A DNA stretch of 64,000 bases, from the NCBI RefSeq assembly GCF_029873215.1, contig NZ_CP123620.1, positions 2,356,001 through 2,420,000 on the forward strand, given 5' to 3'. This document shows, piece after piece, positions 1 to 10,992 of the stretch. The DNA is from Nocardioides sp. BP30 (lineage in GTDB: Bacteria; Actinomycetota; Actinomycetes; Propionibacteriales; Nocardioidaceae). The notes under the pieces are model-generated. The model did not search any database. It had not been told where the DNA came from and was given only the letters and a program-made list of their open reading frames with translations. The position numbers and the translations under genes are program-made. The stretch's first letter is position 1. Every line of letters starts with the position of its first letter.

Positions 1-1
1 C

Positions 2-1492
<1,491 letters not shown>

Positions 1493-1498
1493 CGGCGG

Positions 1499-2074
1499 AT
1501 GCCCGATCTGCGGGACACCGCCGAGCAGTGGCCGATCGTCTCCTCCCAGGACCTGCACCGCGACGACTGGGTGATGGCCCTGCGTCGCGACACCATCCGT
1601 CGTCCCGGGAGCGACGAGACGTTCTCCCGGCTGGTGCTGGAGCACCCGGGCGCGGCGGTGATCCTGGCGCTCGACGACGAGCGACGGGTGCTGTGCCTCA
1701 AGCAGTACCGGCACCCCGCCGGCATGCGGTTCGTCGAGCTGCCCGCCGGCCTGCTGGACGCCGACGGCGAGGAGCCGCTCCAGGTCGCGCAGCGCGAGCT
1801 GCGCGAGGAGGCGTCCTTCGCCGCGCGGACGTGGCGCCCGCTGACAGCGGCGTACTCCTCCCCGGGGATCCTCGGCGAGCGGATCCACTACTTCGTGGCC
1901 ACCGACCTCACGCCGGTCGACCGCGGCGACTTCGTGCTGGAGCACGAGGAGGCCGACATGGAGTTGATGTGGGTGCCGTTCGACGAGCTGTACGCAGCGG
2001 TGCTCGCCGGCGAGGTCACCGACGGCCCGCTGATCATCGCCGTGCTGATGGTGCGGGCGCGGGATCTCGCGTAA
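1499..2074 (+). CDS. Nudix hydrolase, ADP-ribose pyrophosphatase type
   Basis: A 191-residue Nudix protein, probably hydrolysing ADP-ribose or a related nucleoside diphosphate sugar. The Nudix box lies at about residues 84-106 (GLLDADGEEPL to RELREEAS). It has one extra residue between the first Gly and Glu, and Ser where the last Gly is usual, but the metal-binding RELREE core is intact. A PAGLLD-type entry to the box and an upstream LKQYRHP motif are typical of ADP-ribose pyrophosphatases. The ATG lies 6 bp after the pyrG stop, so the two are probably cotranscribed, an arrangement common in actinobacteria. Substrate is inferred from the family only. Confidence 0.88.
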   Translation: MPDLRDTAEQWPIVSSQDLHRDDWVMALRRDTIRRPGSDETFSRLVLEHPGAAVILALDDERRVLCLKQYRHPAGMRFVELPAGLLDADGEEPLQVAQRELREEASFAARTWRPLTAAYSSPGILGERIHYFVATDLTPVDRGDFVLEHEEADMELMWVPFDELYAAVLAGEVTDGPLIIAVLMVRARDLA

Positions 2075-2089
2075 CGCGGCGGCGCAGGG

Positions 2090-2095
2090 TATGAC
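2090..2095 (+). promoter_or_regulatory. Candidate -10 box for ald
   Basis: TATGAC ends 6 bp before the ald ATG, and no Shine-Dalgarno sequence precedes that ATG. This spacing fits a leaderless transcript, common in actinobacteria. The box does not match TANNNT perfectly and no good -35 is evident. Confidence 0.35.
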
Positions 2096-2101
2096 TGGAT
2101 C

Positions 2102-3220
2102 ATGACCAGGATCGGCGTACCGAAGGAAGTCAAGAACCACGAGTACCGGGTCGCGATCACCCCGGTCGGTGTCCACGAGCTCGTCGCGCACGGGCACGAG
2201 GTGGTCATCGAGCAGGGTGCGGGCCTGGGGTCCTCCATCCCCGACGAGGAGTACGTCGCGGCAGGTGCCCGGCTGCTCACCGACCCCGACGAGGTCTGGG
2301 GCGGCGCCGAGCTGGTGTTGAAGGTCAAGGAGCCGGTCGCGGAGGAGTACCACCGGCTGCGCGAGGGGCTGACGCTGTTCACTTACCTGCACCTGGCAGC
2401 GGACAAGCCGCTGACCCAGGAGCTGCTGGACCGCAAGGTCACCGGCATCGCCTACGAGACGGTCCAGCTGCCCTCGGGTGCGCTGCCGCTGCTCTACCCG
2501 ATGTCGGAGGTCGCCGGTTGCCTGGCGCCGCAGGTGGGCGCCTACTCGCTGCTCAAGGCCCAGGGCGGCCGGGGCGTGCTGATGGGTGGCGTGGGCGGTG
2601 TGGCGAACGCGAAGGTCGTCATCCTCGGTGCGGGGGTCTCGGGACAGAACGCGGCCAACATCGCGCTGGGCATGGGCGCGGACGTGACCCTGCTCGACAC
2701 CGACCTGGACAAGCTGCGGATGTCGTTCTGGCGCTACAACAACCGGGTGCACGGGCTGGCCTCCTCCAAGCTGGCGGTGGAGGAGCAGGTCAAGCAGGCT
2801 GACCTGGTGATCGGGGCGGTGCTGATCCCGGGTGCTGCGGCACCGAAGCTGGTCAGCAACGAGCTGGTGGCGCAGATGAAGCCGGGCTCGGTGCTGGTGG
2901 ACATCGCGATCGACCAGGGTGGGTGCTTCGAGGACTCGCGGCCCACGACGCATGCGGATCCGACCTTCCCGGTGCACCAGTCGACGTTCTACTGCGTGGC
3001 GAACATGCCCGGTGCGGTGCCGAACACCTCGACGTACGCGCTGACGAACTCGACGCTGCCCTACGCGGTGGCGCTGGCGGACAAGGGCTGGCGTGCGGCG
3101 TGCGCGGCGGACCGCAGCCTGGCGCTGGGCCTCAACACCCACGCCGGGCAGCTGACCAACGCACCGGTCGGCGAGGCCGTGGGCATCGACGCGGTCGCGG
3201 TGGAGAGCGTGCTGTCCTGA
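2102..3220 (+). CDS. ald: Alanine dehydrogenase
   Basis: NAD-dependent alanine dehydrogenase, which interconverts L-alanine and pyruvate plus ammonia. The 372 residues match the family length. The N-terminal catalytic domain shows the substrate Lys in LKVKEP (about residue 75) and the catalytic His in [10 protein letters not shown] (about 96). The Rossmann domain carries [13 protein letters not shown] near residue 178 followed by the acidic LLDTD. The stop overlaps the proposed CTG start of xerD (CTGA). The gene probably has its own promoter (2090-2095). The call is secure. Confidence 0.97.
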   Translation: MTRIGVPKEVKNHEYRVAITPVGVHELVAHGHEVVIEQGAGLGSSIPDEEYVAAGARLLTDPDEVWGGAELVLKVKEPVAEEYHRLREGLTLFTYLHLAADKPLTQELLDRKVTGIAYETVQLPSGALPLLYPMSEVAGCLAPQVGAYSLLKAQGGRGVLMGGVGGVANAKVVILGAGVSGQNAANIALGMGADVTLLDTDLDKLRMSFWRYNNRVHGLASSKLAVEEQVKQADLVIGAVLIPGAAAPKLVSNELVAQMKPGSVLVDIAIDQGGCFEDSRPTTHADPTFPVHQSTFYCVANMPGAVPNTSTYALTNSTLPYAVALADKGWRAACAADRSLALGLNTHAGQLTNAPVGEAVGIDAVAVESVLS

Positions 3221-4182
3221 CCGAGACCGGCATCGCGCCCCACACCGCCGTCCGCACCTACCTCGACCACCTCTCGGTCGAGCGCGGTCTGGCCCACAAC
3301 ACCCTCTCCTCCTACCGCCGCGACCTGCGCCGCTACCTGGAGTTCCTCGCCGGGGAGGGTGTCGAGGACCTGACGGCCGTCTCGGAGAGCACCGTCGCCG
3401 ACTTCCTGGTGCGGCTGCGCGAGGGAGACGCCGACCACCAGCCGCTCTCGGCCACCTCGGCGGCGCGGACGGTGGTGGCGGTGCGGGGCTTCCACAAGTT
3501 CGCCCTGGCCGATGGGATGCTCAGCCTCGACCCGGCGGGCGCCGTACGGCCCCCGCGACCGGCCAAGCGGCTGCCCAAGGCGCTGCCGCTCGCCGATGTC
3601 GAGGCGATCCTGGAGGCGGCCGGGACACCGGAGACCCCGCTCGCGCTGCGCGACCGGGCATTGCTGGAGGTGCTCTACGGCACCGGGGCGCGGATCTCGG
3701 AGGCGGTCGGCCTCGACGTCGACGACCTCGATCTGCCGCCCGCCGAGGCCGGTGGCACCGTGCTGCTGCGCGGCAAGGGCGGCAAGGAGCGGCTGGTGCC
3801 GCTGGGTTCCTACGCCCGGCGCGCCGTCGAGGCCTACCTGAGCCGGTCGCGGCCCGGGCTCATCGCCTCAGCGGGCCCAACCAGCCGCTCCCGGGGGCCG
3901 GCCGGTGCACTCTTCCTCAACGCCCGCGGTGGCCGGCTCTCGCGGCAGTCGGCATGGGCGGTGCTCGTCCGGACCGCCGAGCGTGCCGGCGTGACCAAGG
4001 ACGTCTCGCCGCACACCCTGCGGCACTCGTTCGCGACCCATCTGCTCGACGGCGGCGCCGACGTACGCGTCGTGCAGGAGCTGCTGGGACACGCCTCGGT
4101 GACGACCACCCAGATCTACACCCTCGTGACCGTCGACAACCTGCGCGAGGTCTTCGCGACGGCACATCCGAGAGCCAGGTGA
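3217..4182 (+). CDS. xerD: Site-specific tyrosine recombinase XerD
   Basis: Tyrosine recombinase that with XerC resolves chromosome dimers at dif. The N-terminal SAM-like domain covers about residues 5-95 and the catalytic domain follows, with Arg in GTGARISEA, Lys in [24 protein letters not shown] and the Tyr nucleophile in TQIYT. The start is unusual. No ATG, GTG or TTG occurs in frame between 3097 and the middle of the N-terminal domain. CTG at 3217 overlaps the ald stop as CTGA, has GGAGAG 9 bp upstream (3202-3207), and gives 321 residues, near the usual 300-320. A GTG at 3097 would add 40 atypical residues. Partner location beside ald and pyrG is normal for actinobacteria, so this is not a phage integrase. 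Confidence 0.93.
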   Translation: MTETGIAPHTAVRTYLDHLSVERGLAHNTLSSYRRDLRRYLEFLAGEGVEDLTAVSESTVADFLVRLREGDADHQPLSATSAARTVVAVRGFHKFALADGMLSLDPAGAVRPPRPAKRLPKALPLADVEAILEAAGTPETPLALRDRALLEVLYGTGARISEAVGLDVDDLDLPPAEAGGTVLLRGKGGKERLVPLGSYARRAVEAYLSRSRPGLIASAGPTSRSRGPAGALFLNARGGRLSRQSAWAVLVRTAERAGVTKDVSPHTLRHSFATHLLDGGADVRVVQELLGHASVTTTQIYTLVTVDNLREVFATAHPRAR

Positions 4183-6734
4183 ACGTGACCAAGCCATGGG
4201 TCCCCCCGGTCGGGGCCAGCCCCGACGACGTCTACGAGGCGATCAGCGCCTATGCCGCCGGCCGCGGCCTCGAGCTCTACCCGCACCAGGACGAGGCCAT
4301 CATCGAGCTGCTCGGCGGTGCCAACGTCGTCCTCGCGACCCCCACCGGCTCAGGCAAGTCGCTGGTAGCGATCGGGGCGCACGCCGCAGCCCTGGCCGGC
4401 GACCGGGTGAGCTTCTACACCGCCCCGATCAAGGCGCTGGTGAGCGAGAAGTTCTTCGAGCTCTGCGAGGTCTTCGGCGCCACAGAGGTCGGGATGCTCA
4501 CCGGTGACGCCTCGGTCAACGCCGATGCACCGATCATCGCGTGCACCGCCGAGGTGCTGGCCAACATCGCGCTGCGCGAGGGATCGCGCGCCGACATCGG
4601 TCTGGTGATCATGGACGAGTTCCACTACTACGGCGAACCCGACCGTGGCTGGGCCTGGCAGGTGCCGCTCCTGGAGTTGCCGCAGGCGCAGTTCCTGCTG
4701 ATGTCGGCCACGCTCGGCGACACCCGCGAGCTGCGCGAGGACCTGACCCGGCGCAACGGCCGGGAGTCGGTGCTGGTCGACCAGGCCGAGCGGCCGGTCC
4801 CGCTGAGCTTCACCTGGGCGATGACGCCGCTGGCGGAGACGCTGGAGGAGCTGGTCACCACCGGTCAGGCCCCGGCGTACGTCGTCCACTTCACGCAGGC
4901 GGCCGCGGTGGAGCACGCGACCGGCCTGCTGGGCGCCGGGTGGATCACGCCGCCCGACAAGGAGGAGCTGGCGAGACGGCTGGCCGACGTACGGTTCGCG
5001 GCGGGGTTCGGCAAGACGCTGGGCAAGCTGCTGCGCAAGGGCATCGGCGTGCACCATGCCGGGATGCTGCCGCGCTACCGCCGGCTCGTGGAGCAGCTCG
5101 CCCAGGCGGGGCTGCTGCGCGTGATCTGCGGCACCGACACGCTCGGCGTGGGCATCAACGTCCCCATCCGGACGGTGCTGTTCACCGGTCTGGCGAAGTT
5201 CGACGGCCGACGGCAGCGCATCCTGCGCACGCGCGAGTTCCTGCAGATCGCCGGGCGCGCGGGCAGGGCCGGCTACGACACGGCCGGGTACGTCGTCGTG
5301 CAGGCTCCCGAGCACGTGATCGAGAACGAGCGGCTCAAGGCGAAGGTCGCGGAGCGGCAGGCGGCGGGCAAGAAGAACTCCAAGGCGCAGCTGAAGAAGC
5401 CGCCGGAGGGCACCGTCGTGTGGAACGAGGCCGCCTTCGCCCGGCTGGTCGAGGGCCAGCCGGAGCCCCTGCAGAGCAGGATGAAGGTCGACAACGCGAT
5501 GCTGCTCAACGTGGTGGCCCGCGAGGAGGACGCCTTCGTGGTGCTGCGACGGCTGCTCACCGAGAACCACGAGTCACGCCGCGAGCAGCTGCGGCTCGCG
5601 CGGCGCGCGCTGCGGCTGGCACGCTCGCTGGTCGGATCGGGGATCCTGACCCGGCTCGAGGAGCCGGATCGGTTCGGCCGTCGCTACCTCCTCACCGAGG
5701 ACCTGCCGGCCGACTTCGCGCTCAACCAGCCGCTCGCGCACTTCGCGCTCGCGGCGCTGGACACCCTCGATCCGGAGTCGGTGGATCACACGCTGGAGGT
5801 GCTCTCCACCATCGAGGCGGTCCTCGAGCCGCCACGGCAGCTGCTGCTTGCCCAGCAGTTCGCCGCTCGCGGTAGGGCCGTGGAGGAGATGAAGGCCGAC
5901 GGGATCGAGTACGAGGAGCGGATGGCGCTGCTCGAGGACATCACCTGGCCCAAGCCGCTGGCCGAGCGTCTCGAGGCGCTCTACGAGGTCTACCGGACCT
6001 CGCACCCGTGGCTGCCCGAGGACGCGCTCGACCCCAAGTCGGTGGTGCGCGAGATGTACGAGCAGGGGATGAGCTTCACCGACATCGTCGGCCGCTACCA
6101 GCTCGCCCGGTCCGAGGGACTGGTGCTGCGCTACCTCACCGACGCCTACCGCACGCTCTCGCACACGCTGCCGGCGACGGTGGTCACCCCCGAGCTGGAC
6201 GACCTGATCGCCTGGCTGGGGGAGACGGTCCGGCAGACCGACTCCTCACTGCTCGATGAGTGGGAGGCGCTCAACGACCCGGCCCACGTGCGGCCCGACG
6301 TCGCCCACCATGCTCCGCCGCCACCGCCGCGCGCGCTCTCCCAGCAGGGCCGCGCCTTCGAGGTGATGGTGCGCAACGCGATGTGGGCGCGCGTGGACGC
6401 CGTCGCCCGCGACGACCTCGACGCGCTGATGGCGATGGAACGGGCAGCTGCCGATCGCACCGATCCGCCGGCCGAGGTGACGATGACGCGCTCGGCGTGG
6501 GACGAGGCGCTGGAGGAGTACTACACCGAGCACGGATCCGTCGGGCTCGATGCCGACGCGCGGAACCCGAAGATGCTGGCGGCGCGGGACGAGGGCCGGG
6601 TCCGACACCTCACCCAGACGCTGTCCGACCCTGCCGGGCACCACGACTGGGTGATCGAGGCCGAGGTCGACCTGGACGCCACCGACGAGCTCGGGGAGCT
6701 GGTGCTGCGGACGACCGCGATGCGGCGGCTGTGA
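4179..6734 (+). CDS. DEAD/DEAH-box helicase with C-terminal DUF3516
   Basis: Superfamily 2 helicase of about 851 residues, of the Ski2-like kind common in actinobacteria. Visible motifs in order are Walker [10 protein letters not shown] (about 55), motif [15 protein letters not shown] (about 145; DEFH replaces DEAH), motif III MSATLGD (about 175), and motif [14 protein letters not shown] (about 360). The long C-terminal half matches the DUF3516 arrangement. Its nucleic acid target is not known to me. GTG at 4179 overlaps the xerD stop (GTGA); GTG at 4185 is an alternative two codons later. Downstream the strand ends in a repeat-filled gap. Confidence 0.88.
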   Translation: MNVTKPWVPPVGASPDDVYEAISAYAAGRGLELYPHQDEAIIELLGGANVVLATPTGSGKSLVAIGAHAAALAGDRVSFYTAPIKALVSEKFFELCEVFGATEVGMLTGDASVNADAPIIACTAEVLANIALREGSRADIGLVIMDEFHYYGEPDRGWAWQVPLLELPQAQFLLMSATLGDTRELREDLTRRNGRESVLVDQAERPVPLSFTWAMTPLAETLEELVTTGQAPAYVVHFTQAAAVEHATGLLGAGWITPPDKEELARRLADVRFAAGFGKTLGKLLRKGIGVHHAGMLPRYRRLVEQLAQAGLLRVICGTDTLGVGINVPIRTVLFTGLAKFDGRRQRILRTREFLQIAGRAGRAGYDTAGYVVVQAPEHVIENERLKAKVAERQAAGKKNSKAQLKKPPEGTVVWNEAAFARLVEGQPEPLQSRMKVDNAMLLNVVAREEDAFVVLRRLLTENHESRREQLRLARRALRLARSLVGSGILTRLEEPDRFGRRYLLTEDLPADFALNQPLAHFALAALDTLDPESVDHTLEVLSTIEAVLEPPRQLLLAQQFAARGRAVEEMKADGIEYEERMALLEDITWPKPLAERLEALYEVYRTSHPWLPEDALDPKSVVREMYEQGMSFTDIVGRYQLARSEGLVLRYLTDAYRTLSHTLPATVVTPELDDLIAWLGETVRQTDSSLLDEWEALNDPAHVRPDVAHHAPPPPPRALSQQGRAFEVMVRNAMWARVDAVARDDLDALMAMERAAADRTDPPAEVTMTRSAWDEALEEYYTEHGSVGLDADARNPKMLAARDEGRVRHLTQTLSDPAGHHDWVIEAEVDLDATDELGELVLRTTAMRRL

Positions 6735-6738
6735 GGTC

Positions 6739-6870
6739 GACTCGGGCCTGCGTCCGGGTTGAGTCGGGTCTGCGTCCGGGTTGAGTCGGGTCTGCGTTCG
6801 GGTTGATTCGGGGGCCCGTCCGGGTTGAGTCGGGTCTGCGTCCGGGCTGAGTCGGGCCGGCGTCCGGGCT
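6739..6870 (+). repeat. Tandem array of six 22-bp repeats
   Basis: Six units with exact 22-bp spacing begin at 6739, 6761, 6783, 6805, 6827 and 6849, each starting GASTCGGG or GATTCGGG. A decayed seventh follows at 6871. The array starts 5 bp after the helicase stop. The unit core on the reverse strand (GACGCAGACCCGACTC) resembles the core of the array at 7057-7140. Together with that array and its spacer it fills the 467-bp gap 6735-7201, in which I see no gene. Confidence 0.9.
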
Positions 6871-7056
6871 GCTGGGTCGGGTGGGTGCCGTGCGGCGCCC
6901 GCCGCCCACCGCCGAGGCAGACCTACCGCCGCGCGGCGCTCCTTCGTCGCGGCGCGTCGTCCGGTAGCGCCTCGGCGGCGCACGTCGGTCACCGCCCGGC
7001 GCTCGTCCTCGCCCCATCCGGCCGTGCCCGCGGTGCTGCCGCAGTTCGGCGGGGGC

Positions 7057-7140
7057 GGAGGCCCGATTCGGCGGGGACGGAGGCCCGATTCGGCGGGGAC
7101 GGAGGCCCGATTCGGCGGGGACGGAGGCCCGATTCGACGG
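7057..7140 (+). repeat. Tandem array of four 22-bp repeats, inverted relative to the first array
   Basis: Units begin at 7057, 7079, 7101 and 7123 (GGAGGCCCGATTCG...), again with exact 22-bp spacing, and a decayed half unit precedes them at 7041-7056. The core GACGGAGGCCCGATTC matches the reverse complement of the first array's core at 13 of 16 positions, so the two arrays are diverged inverted copies of one repeat family. Confidence 0.9.
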
Positions 7141-7174
7141 GCGAGGGGCGCCCCCGGCTGGAGACGCCCCTCGC
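7141..7174. terminator. Hairpin downstream of the S53 peptidase
   Basis: GCGAGGGGCG (7141-7150) pairs with CGCCCCTCGC (7165-7174), a 10-bp GC stem. It lies 28 bp beyond the stop of the minus-strand peptidase gene. There is no T tract, so it would be a hairpin-only terminator. Confidence 0.55.
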
Positions 7175-7201
7175 TTGGTGTTGGGTGGGTGGTGGTGCCG
7201 A

Positions 7202-9217
7202 TCAGTGTCCGTGTCGGCGGGAGGCCAGCTTGTCGAGGTAGGTCCCGGTGACGGTGCCGACGCCGGTCACGTCGTCCCAGCCCCGGTTCACGTTGAGCGA
7301 GGAGTCCTGGTCGAACGTGCGGACGGTGTAGAGGAGGCCGTCGGCGGGGTTGTATCCGTTGGTGTAGTCCGAGCGGATGTTGCCCGCGTCCGGTCCCTTG
7401 GTGGCCGGGTCGTAGAACGACGAGGTCGTCTTGGCCAGGCTGTAGATCAGCGGGTTGGCGAAGCCGATCCGGCCGTGTGCGCGCTGCTGGGCGACCGCCT
7501 GGACGCCGGCGAGCAGCGGCGAGGCGAGGCTGGTGCCTCCGACGCGGTACTCGCCGTAGTGGACGCCGGCCGGGCCGAAGACGCTGGGCAGCTCGAAGTC
7601 CTGGGTCTCACCCACGAGCATGCCGGTGGTCGGGTCCGCGTCCATCGCGATGTCGGGTACGGCGCGACCACCCGTGGGGTTCTGCCGCACGACGCCGCGC
7701 TGGTAGGCGGGCTCGTCGAAGAGCTGGCTGAAGCCGCCGCCGGCGCCGTACAGCCAGGTCTCGCTGGCGGGGTCCCAGCTGGTGCCGTCAGCGGTCAGGG
7801 AGAACTTGTGGGTGCCCCAGCCGGTCTCGAACTGACGGGTGTTCGCCTTCGTGACGCCGAGGGCGGTGCCGCCGACAGCTGTCACCCACGGGTCGCCCGC
7901 CGGGTAGTCGGGGTGGATGTAGCCGGCGTTGGCCAGCTCGTCCCCGTCGTCGCCGGAGGAGAAGTAGAACCCGATGCCCTGCACGGCGCCCTGCTGGAAG
8001 ATCGACTCGTAGGCGTCGATGGTGGACTGGTCGAGCGTCAGGCACGGCGTGTCGGTCGTGCAGTTGTCCGCCGGGTCGTTGGCGATCACCGTCGGCTCGC
8101 CCCAGGAGTTGGAGATCACCGAGGCCTTGTTGATCGAGACGATCTTCGACAGGGAGGCCAGCAGGTCGTCGTCGAAGCAGCTGGCGGCGCCGACGTACTG
8201 GATGTTCGCACCGGTGGCCATGCCGTGCACGGCCTCGACGTCGAGCGCCTGCTCGCCGTACCAGCCGTTGCCGCCGCAGTCACCGATCGGATCCGCCGAG
8301 GCGGTCGAGGCGCCCTCGGGGAAGCTGAGGTCGCTGAACTGGCCGCGCTTGAGGGCCGGGTCACCGTGCCGCTTGGCGTACGTCGAGGCGTCCGCGGCCA
8401 GCGTGGAGGAGTCGAAGGCGTCCACGATCGCGACCGTCTGGCCCTCGCCGGTCTGGCCCCTGCCGACGCCGTACGTGCCGCGAAGCTGCGCGGGGGTGTA
8501 GCCGCACACGGAGTAGGGCAGCGTCTTGCCCTGGAACTTCGGCAGCGTGGTGGCCAGCTTCTGGCCGTAGTACGCCGAGCACGGGGTGGCGTTGACGAAG
8601 CCGGCCGGCGCACCGAGGTCCTGCGGCTGCTGCTGCGGCTGCACCGTGTGCCCCGCCGGCGTCAGGCCGGTGATGGCGAGCACGGGCGCGGTCACCGAGT
8701 TCGGCACCGACAGCGTCGAGTCGGGCGCCTGCACGGTGCCACCGTCGAACTTGTACGTCGACATGGTGGTGCCGAACGCCTTCGACACCTCGGCGGCGGT
8801 GCCGCTCACCGCGACGTAGTGGTTGTCCGAGCCGACCGACGTCACGGTCAGGCCGTCACCGGTCAGCCAGCTCTTGACCTGGGCCACCTGGGCCTGGGTC
8901 GGAGCGAACTTGGCGACGTACTGGTCGTGGGTGAGGAACTGCTCGTAGTTCGCGCTGGTCGGATCGCTGACCGACTGTGCGAGCGCAGCGAGGTCGGAGC
9001 CGTTGTTCGCCCCGAGCCACACCTTGGCGGTCACCTGCTTCGACTTGGCGACCGTGCCTGTCTTCTCAAACTTGGGGTTCGTCTGCCACGCCGGCCGGCT
9101 GCCGTGCAGATCGTGCCGGCCTCCTGCCTGTGCCGAGGCCGGGGACATGCCGACGGTGGCCAGGCCGACCGTGCCGACGGCGATGATCGCCAGAACTCCC
9201 ACCCGAGTGGTGCGCAT
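7202..9217 (-). CDS. Secreted S53 (sedolisin/kumamolisin-type) peptidase with pro-domain
   Basis: Serine-carboxyl protease of 671 residues. A signal peptide of about 29 residues ends in SPASA. The activation pro-domain runs over about residues 45-190 and a linker precedes the catalytic domain. The catalytic Glu and Asp are in EQALDVEAVHG, the oxyanion Asp in SSGDDGDE, and the Ser in VGGTSLASPLL. A C-terminal Asp-rich segment near the end fits the family's calcium site. The start at 9217 is chosen because AAGGAG lies just upstream and the signal peptide begins there; the 47 extra residues of the longer open frame are not peptidase-like. It is exported and likely self-activating at low pH, by family analogy. 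Confidence 0.9.
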   Translation of the reverse strand: MRTTRVGVLAIIAVGTVGLATVGMSPASAQAGGRHDLHGSRPAWQTNPKFEKTGTVAKSKQVTAKVWLGANNGSDLAALAQSVSDPTSANYEQFLTHDQYVAKFAPTQAQVAQVKSWLTGDGLTVTSVGSDNHYVAVSGTAAEVSKAFGTTMSTYKFDGGTVQAPDSTLSVPNSVTAPVLAITGLTPAGHTVQPQQQPQDLGAPAGFVNATPCSAYYGQKLATTLPKFQGKTLPYSVCGYTPAQLRGTYGVGRGQTGEGQTVAIVDAFDSSTLAADASTYAKRHGDPALKRGQFSDLSFPEGASTASADPIGDCGGNGWYGEQALDVEAVHGMATGANIQYVGAASCFDDDLLASLSKIVSINKASVISNSWGEPTVIANDPADNCTTDTPCLTLDQSTIDAYESIFQQGAVQGIGFYFSSGDDGDELANAGYIHPDYPAGDPWVTAVGGTALGVTKANTRQFETGWGTHKFSLTADGTSWDPASETWLYGAGGGFSQLFDEPAYQRGVVRQNPTGGRAVPDIAMDADPTTGMLVGETQDFELPSVFGPAGVHYGEYRVGGTSLASPLLAGVQAVAQQRAHGRIGFANPLIYSLAKTTSSFYDPATKGPDAGNIRSDYTNGYNPADGLLYTVRTFDQDSSLNVNRGWDDVTGVGTVTGTYLDKLASRRHGH

Positions 9218-9319
9218 GATTCTCCTTGTCCGCGACACCGCCGAGATGCCGCATGCGCTTGATCCTTGTCCTGACCTGCCGCGGCTGGCAAGGGTCAAAT
9301 TCCCGGCGAGGCACCGGGA

Positions 9320-9325
9320 TAGGCT
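9320..9325 (+). promoter_or_regulatory. -10 box of a leaderless promoter for the GNAT gene
   Basis: TAGGCT (TANNNT type) ends 7 bp before the ATG at 9333, and no ribosome binding site lies between. This is the classic actinobacterial leaderless arrangement. Confidence 0.5.
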
Positions 9326-9332
9326 TCCCGAC

Positions 9333-9623
9333 ATGAGCGAGGTCGACGTCCGTAACAATCCCGCCGAGAACCGCTACGAGGCCTGGCTCGACGGTGAGCT
9401 CGCGGGCATCGCCACCTACGGGCTCGGGCCGAGCACGGTGGTCTTCTTGCACACCGAGGTCGACGACAGGTTCGGCGGCCGCGGGGTCGGGGGAGCGCTC
9501 GCCAAGGGGGCGCTTGACGACGTCCGCGCCGACGGCAGCCACGACGTAATCCCGCTGTGCCCCTTCATCAAGAGCTACATCGAGAAGCACCCGGAGTACG
9601 AGGACCTCGTCCACCGGCGATGA
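9333..9623 (+). CDS. Small GNAT-family N-acetyltransferase (YjdJ type)
   Basis: A 96-residue protein of the short GNAT subgroup. The acetyl-CoA binding signature is visible as RFGGRGVGGALAKGALDDVR (about residues 48-67), preceded by the beta strand VVFLHTEVDD and followed by PLCPFIKSYIEKHPEYEDLV, a pattern typical of this small single-domain family. The acceptor substrate is unknown. It stands alone between a divergent peptidase gene and the parA operon and is probably read from a leaderless transcript. The ATG at 9333 is favoured over upstream frame extension because of the -10 box position. Confidence 0.85.
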   Translation: MSEVDVRNNPAENRYEAWLDGELAGIATYGLGPSTVVFLHTEVDDRFGGRGVGGALAKGALDDVRADGSHDVIPLCPFIKSYIEKHPEYEDLVHRR

Positions 9624-9748
9624 GGCGTCGTCGCGGGGCCACGAGGTTGTAGAGTCGCCCGCATCGGTCGTGTCGCCGTGTCGACATATTCCCCGGCCGG
9701 ATCCGCGCGACGGATCGCCCAGCACCGTGAAGTGAGAGTGGAGCACCC

Positions 9749-10630
9749 GTGTCCGACGCCCTGCCGTTCGAGTCGCCCGTCGCCGAGCAGCTGGGCCCGA
9801 CCGGAAGGCCCCTGCCCGTATTCCCCGAGCCGGCCCGCCTGAGCACGCACGGCCCGGCCCGGGTGGTGGCGCTGTGCAACCAGAAGGGTGGGGTCGGGAA
9901 GACCACCACGACCATCAGCCTCGGCGCCGCGCTGGCCGAGCTCGGCCGCAAGGTGCTCCTGGTCGACTTCGACCCGCAGGGCTCCCTGTCGGTCGGCCTG
10001 GGCCTGAACCCGAACGAGATCGAGCTGGGCACCTACCAGCTGCTGATGGACCAGGGGATCACGTTCGACGACGTGGTGGTCAAGACCAACGTCGACGGCG
10101 TCGACCTGCTGCCGGCCAACATCGATCTGTCCGCCGCCGAGATCCAGCTCGTCCACGAGGTCGGCCGCGAGCAGGTGCTGACCAGCAAGCTGCAGCCGGT
10201 GTTGGACCGCTACGACGTCATCCTGATCGACTGCCAGCCCTCGCTCGGACTGCTGACCGTGAACGCGCTCACGGCCAGCGACGGCGTGATCATCCCGCTG
10301 GAGTGCGAGTACTTCGCCCTGCGTGGCGTCGCCCTGCTCAAGGACACCATCGAGAAGGTCCGCTCGCGCCTCAACCCGAAGCTGACCATCGACGGCCTGC
10401 TCGGCACCATGTACGACGGTCGCACCCTGCACAGCCGTGAGGTGATGGAGACGCTGGTGTCCGGCTGGGGGGACACGGTGTTCCACACGGTCATCCGTCG
10501 CACCGTGAAGTTCTCCGACGCCACGGTCGTCGGCGAGCCGATCACCGCCTACGCCTCCACGTCCACCGGCGCCGACTCCTACCGCCAGCTCGCCAAGGAG
10601 GTGCTCGCCCGGTGGCAGCGCGGCGCGTGA
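9749..10630 (+). CDS. ParA-family (Soj-like) ATPase
   Basis: A 293-residue deviant Walker ATPase. An N-terminal tail of about 35 residues precedes CNQKGGVGKTTTTISL (signature Lys present), followed by LLVDFDPQGSLSVGLG and the switch region DVILIDCQPSLGLLTVNAL. ParA proteins form ATP-dependent dimers on DNA and act in partitioning or positioning. This copy heads the scpAB operon and has no parB beside it, which suggests a role with the SMC-ScpAB complex or a second positioning system and not the oriC-proximal parAB. GTG at 9749 is preceded by a GAGAGTGGAG stretch. A small gene overlaps its 3' end. Confidence 0.9.
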   Translation: MSDALPFESPVAEQLGPTGRPLPVFPEPARLSTHGPARVVALCNQKGGVGKTTTTISLGAALAELGRKVLLVDFDPQGSLSVGLGLNPNEIELGTYQLLMDQGITFDDVVVKTNVDGVDLLPANIDLSAAEIQLVHEVGREQVLTSKLQPVLDRYDVILIDCQPSLGLLTVNALTASDGVIIPLECEYFALRGVALLKDTIEKVRSRLNPKLTIDGLLGTMYDGRTLHSREVMETLVSGWGDTVFHTVIRRTVKFSDATVVGEPITAYASTSTGADSYRQLAKEVLARWQRGA

Positions 10631-10992
10631 GTCTGCCCTCGGCGGACGATCTGTTCCGGCCGACCAGGCCCGGTGCGGAGGACGAGTCGGCGCAGCCTGT
10701 CCGCGCCGTACCGGACGCGGGACAGACGCAGCCGGCCGACGCCGGTGCGGAGACGTCCGAGCAGGGCCCGAAGCGGCCCAGCGGCCGGGTGCGCCACGAC
10801 GAGAAGATGACGGTGTACGTCACCGCCGAGGAGTTGCTCGAGCTCGAGCACGCCCGGCTGACGCTGCGCAGCAAGCACGGCGTCGCCCTCGACCGCGGCC
10901 GGCTGGTGCGGGAGGCGGTGGCGATCGTGCTGGCCGACCTGGAGAGCAACGGCGAGCAGAGCGCCCTGGTGCGCCGGCTCGCCGAGGGATGA
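10612..10992 (+). CDS. Small conserved protein between parA and scpA, ribbon-helix-helix-like C terminus
   Basis: A 126-residue protein I cannot name. The first 60 residues are polar and low in complexity. The last 60 (HDEKMTVYVTAEELLELEHA onward, with DRGRLVREAVAIVLADLE) resemble a ribbon-helix-helix DNA-binding fold: a short beta strand, then two helices. GTG at 10612 overlaps the end of parA by 19 bp and has AAGGAGG 10 bp upstream (10595-10601); GTG at 10627, overlapping the parA stop, is the alternative. The 3' end overlaps scpA by 4 bp. Its position suggests a DNA-binding partner of the ParA protein; this is inference. Confidence 0.7.
   Translation: MAARRVSLPSADDLFRPTRPGAEDESAQPVRAVPDAGQTQPADAGAETSEQGPKRPSGRVRHDEKMTVYVTAEELLELEHARLTLRSKHGVALDRGRLVREAVAIVLADLESNGEQSALVRRLAEG

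Noticed and set aside
3217..4182. Phage or island integrase
   Set aside because: The tyrosine recombinase sits in a conserved chromosomal neighbourhood and matches XerD; no att-like repeats or phage genes surround it.
6739..7140. CRISPR array
   Set aside because: The repeats are directly tandem with no spacers, are only 22 bp, and no cas genes are present.
6246..7251. Open frames through the 22-bp repeat arrays on both strands
   Set aside because: They read as Pro/Arg/Thr repeats created by the tandem units, have no ribosome binding site and no domain; the period of 22 is not a multiple of 3, so the frames are accidental.
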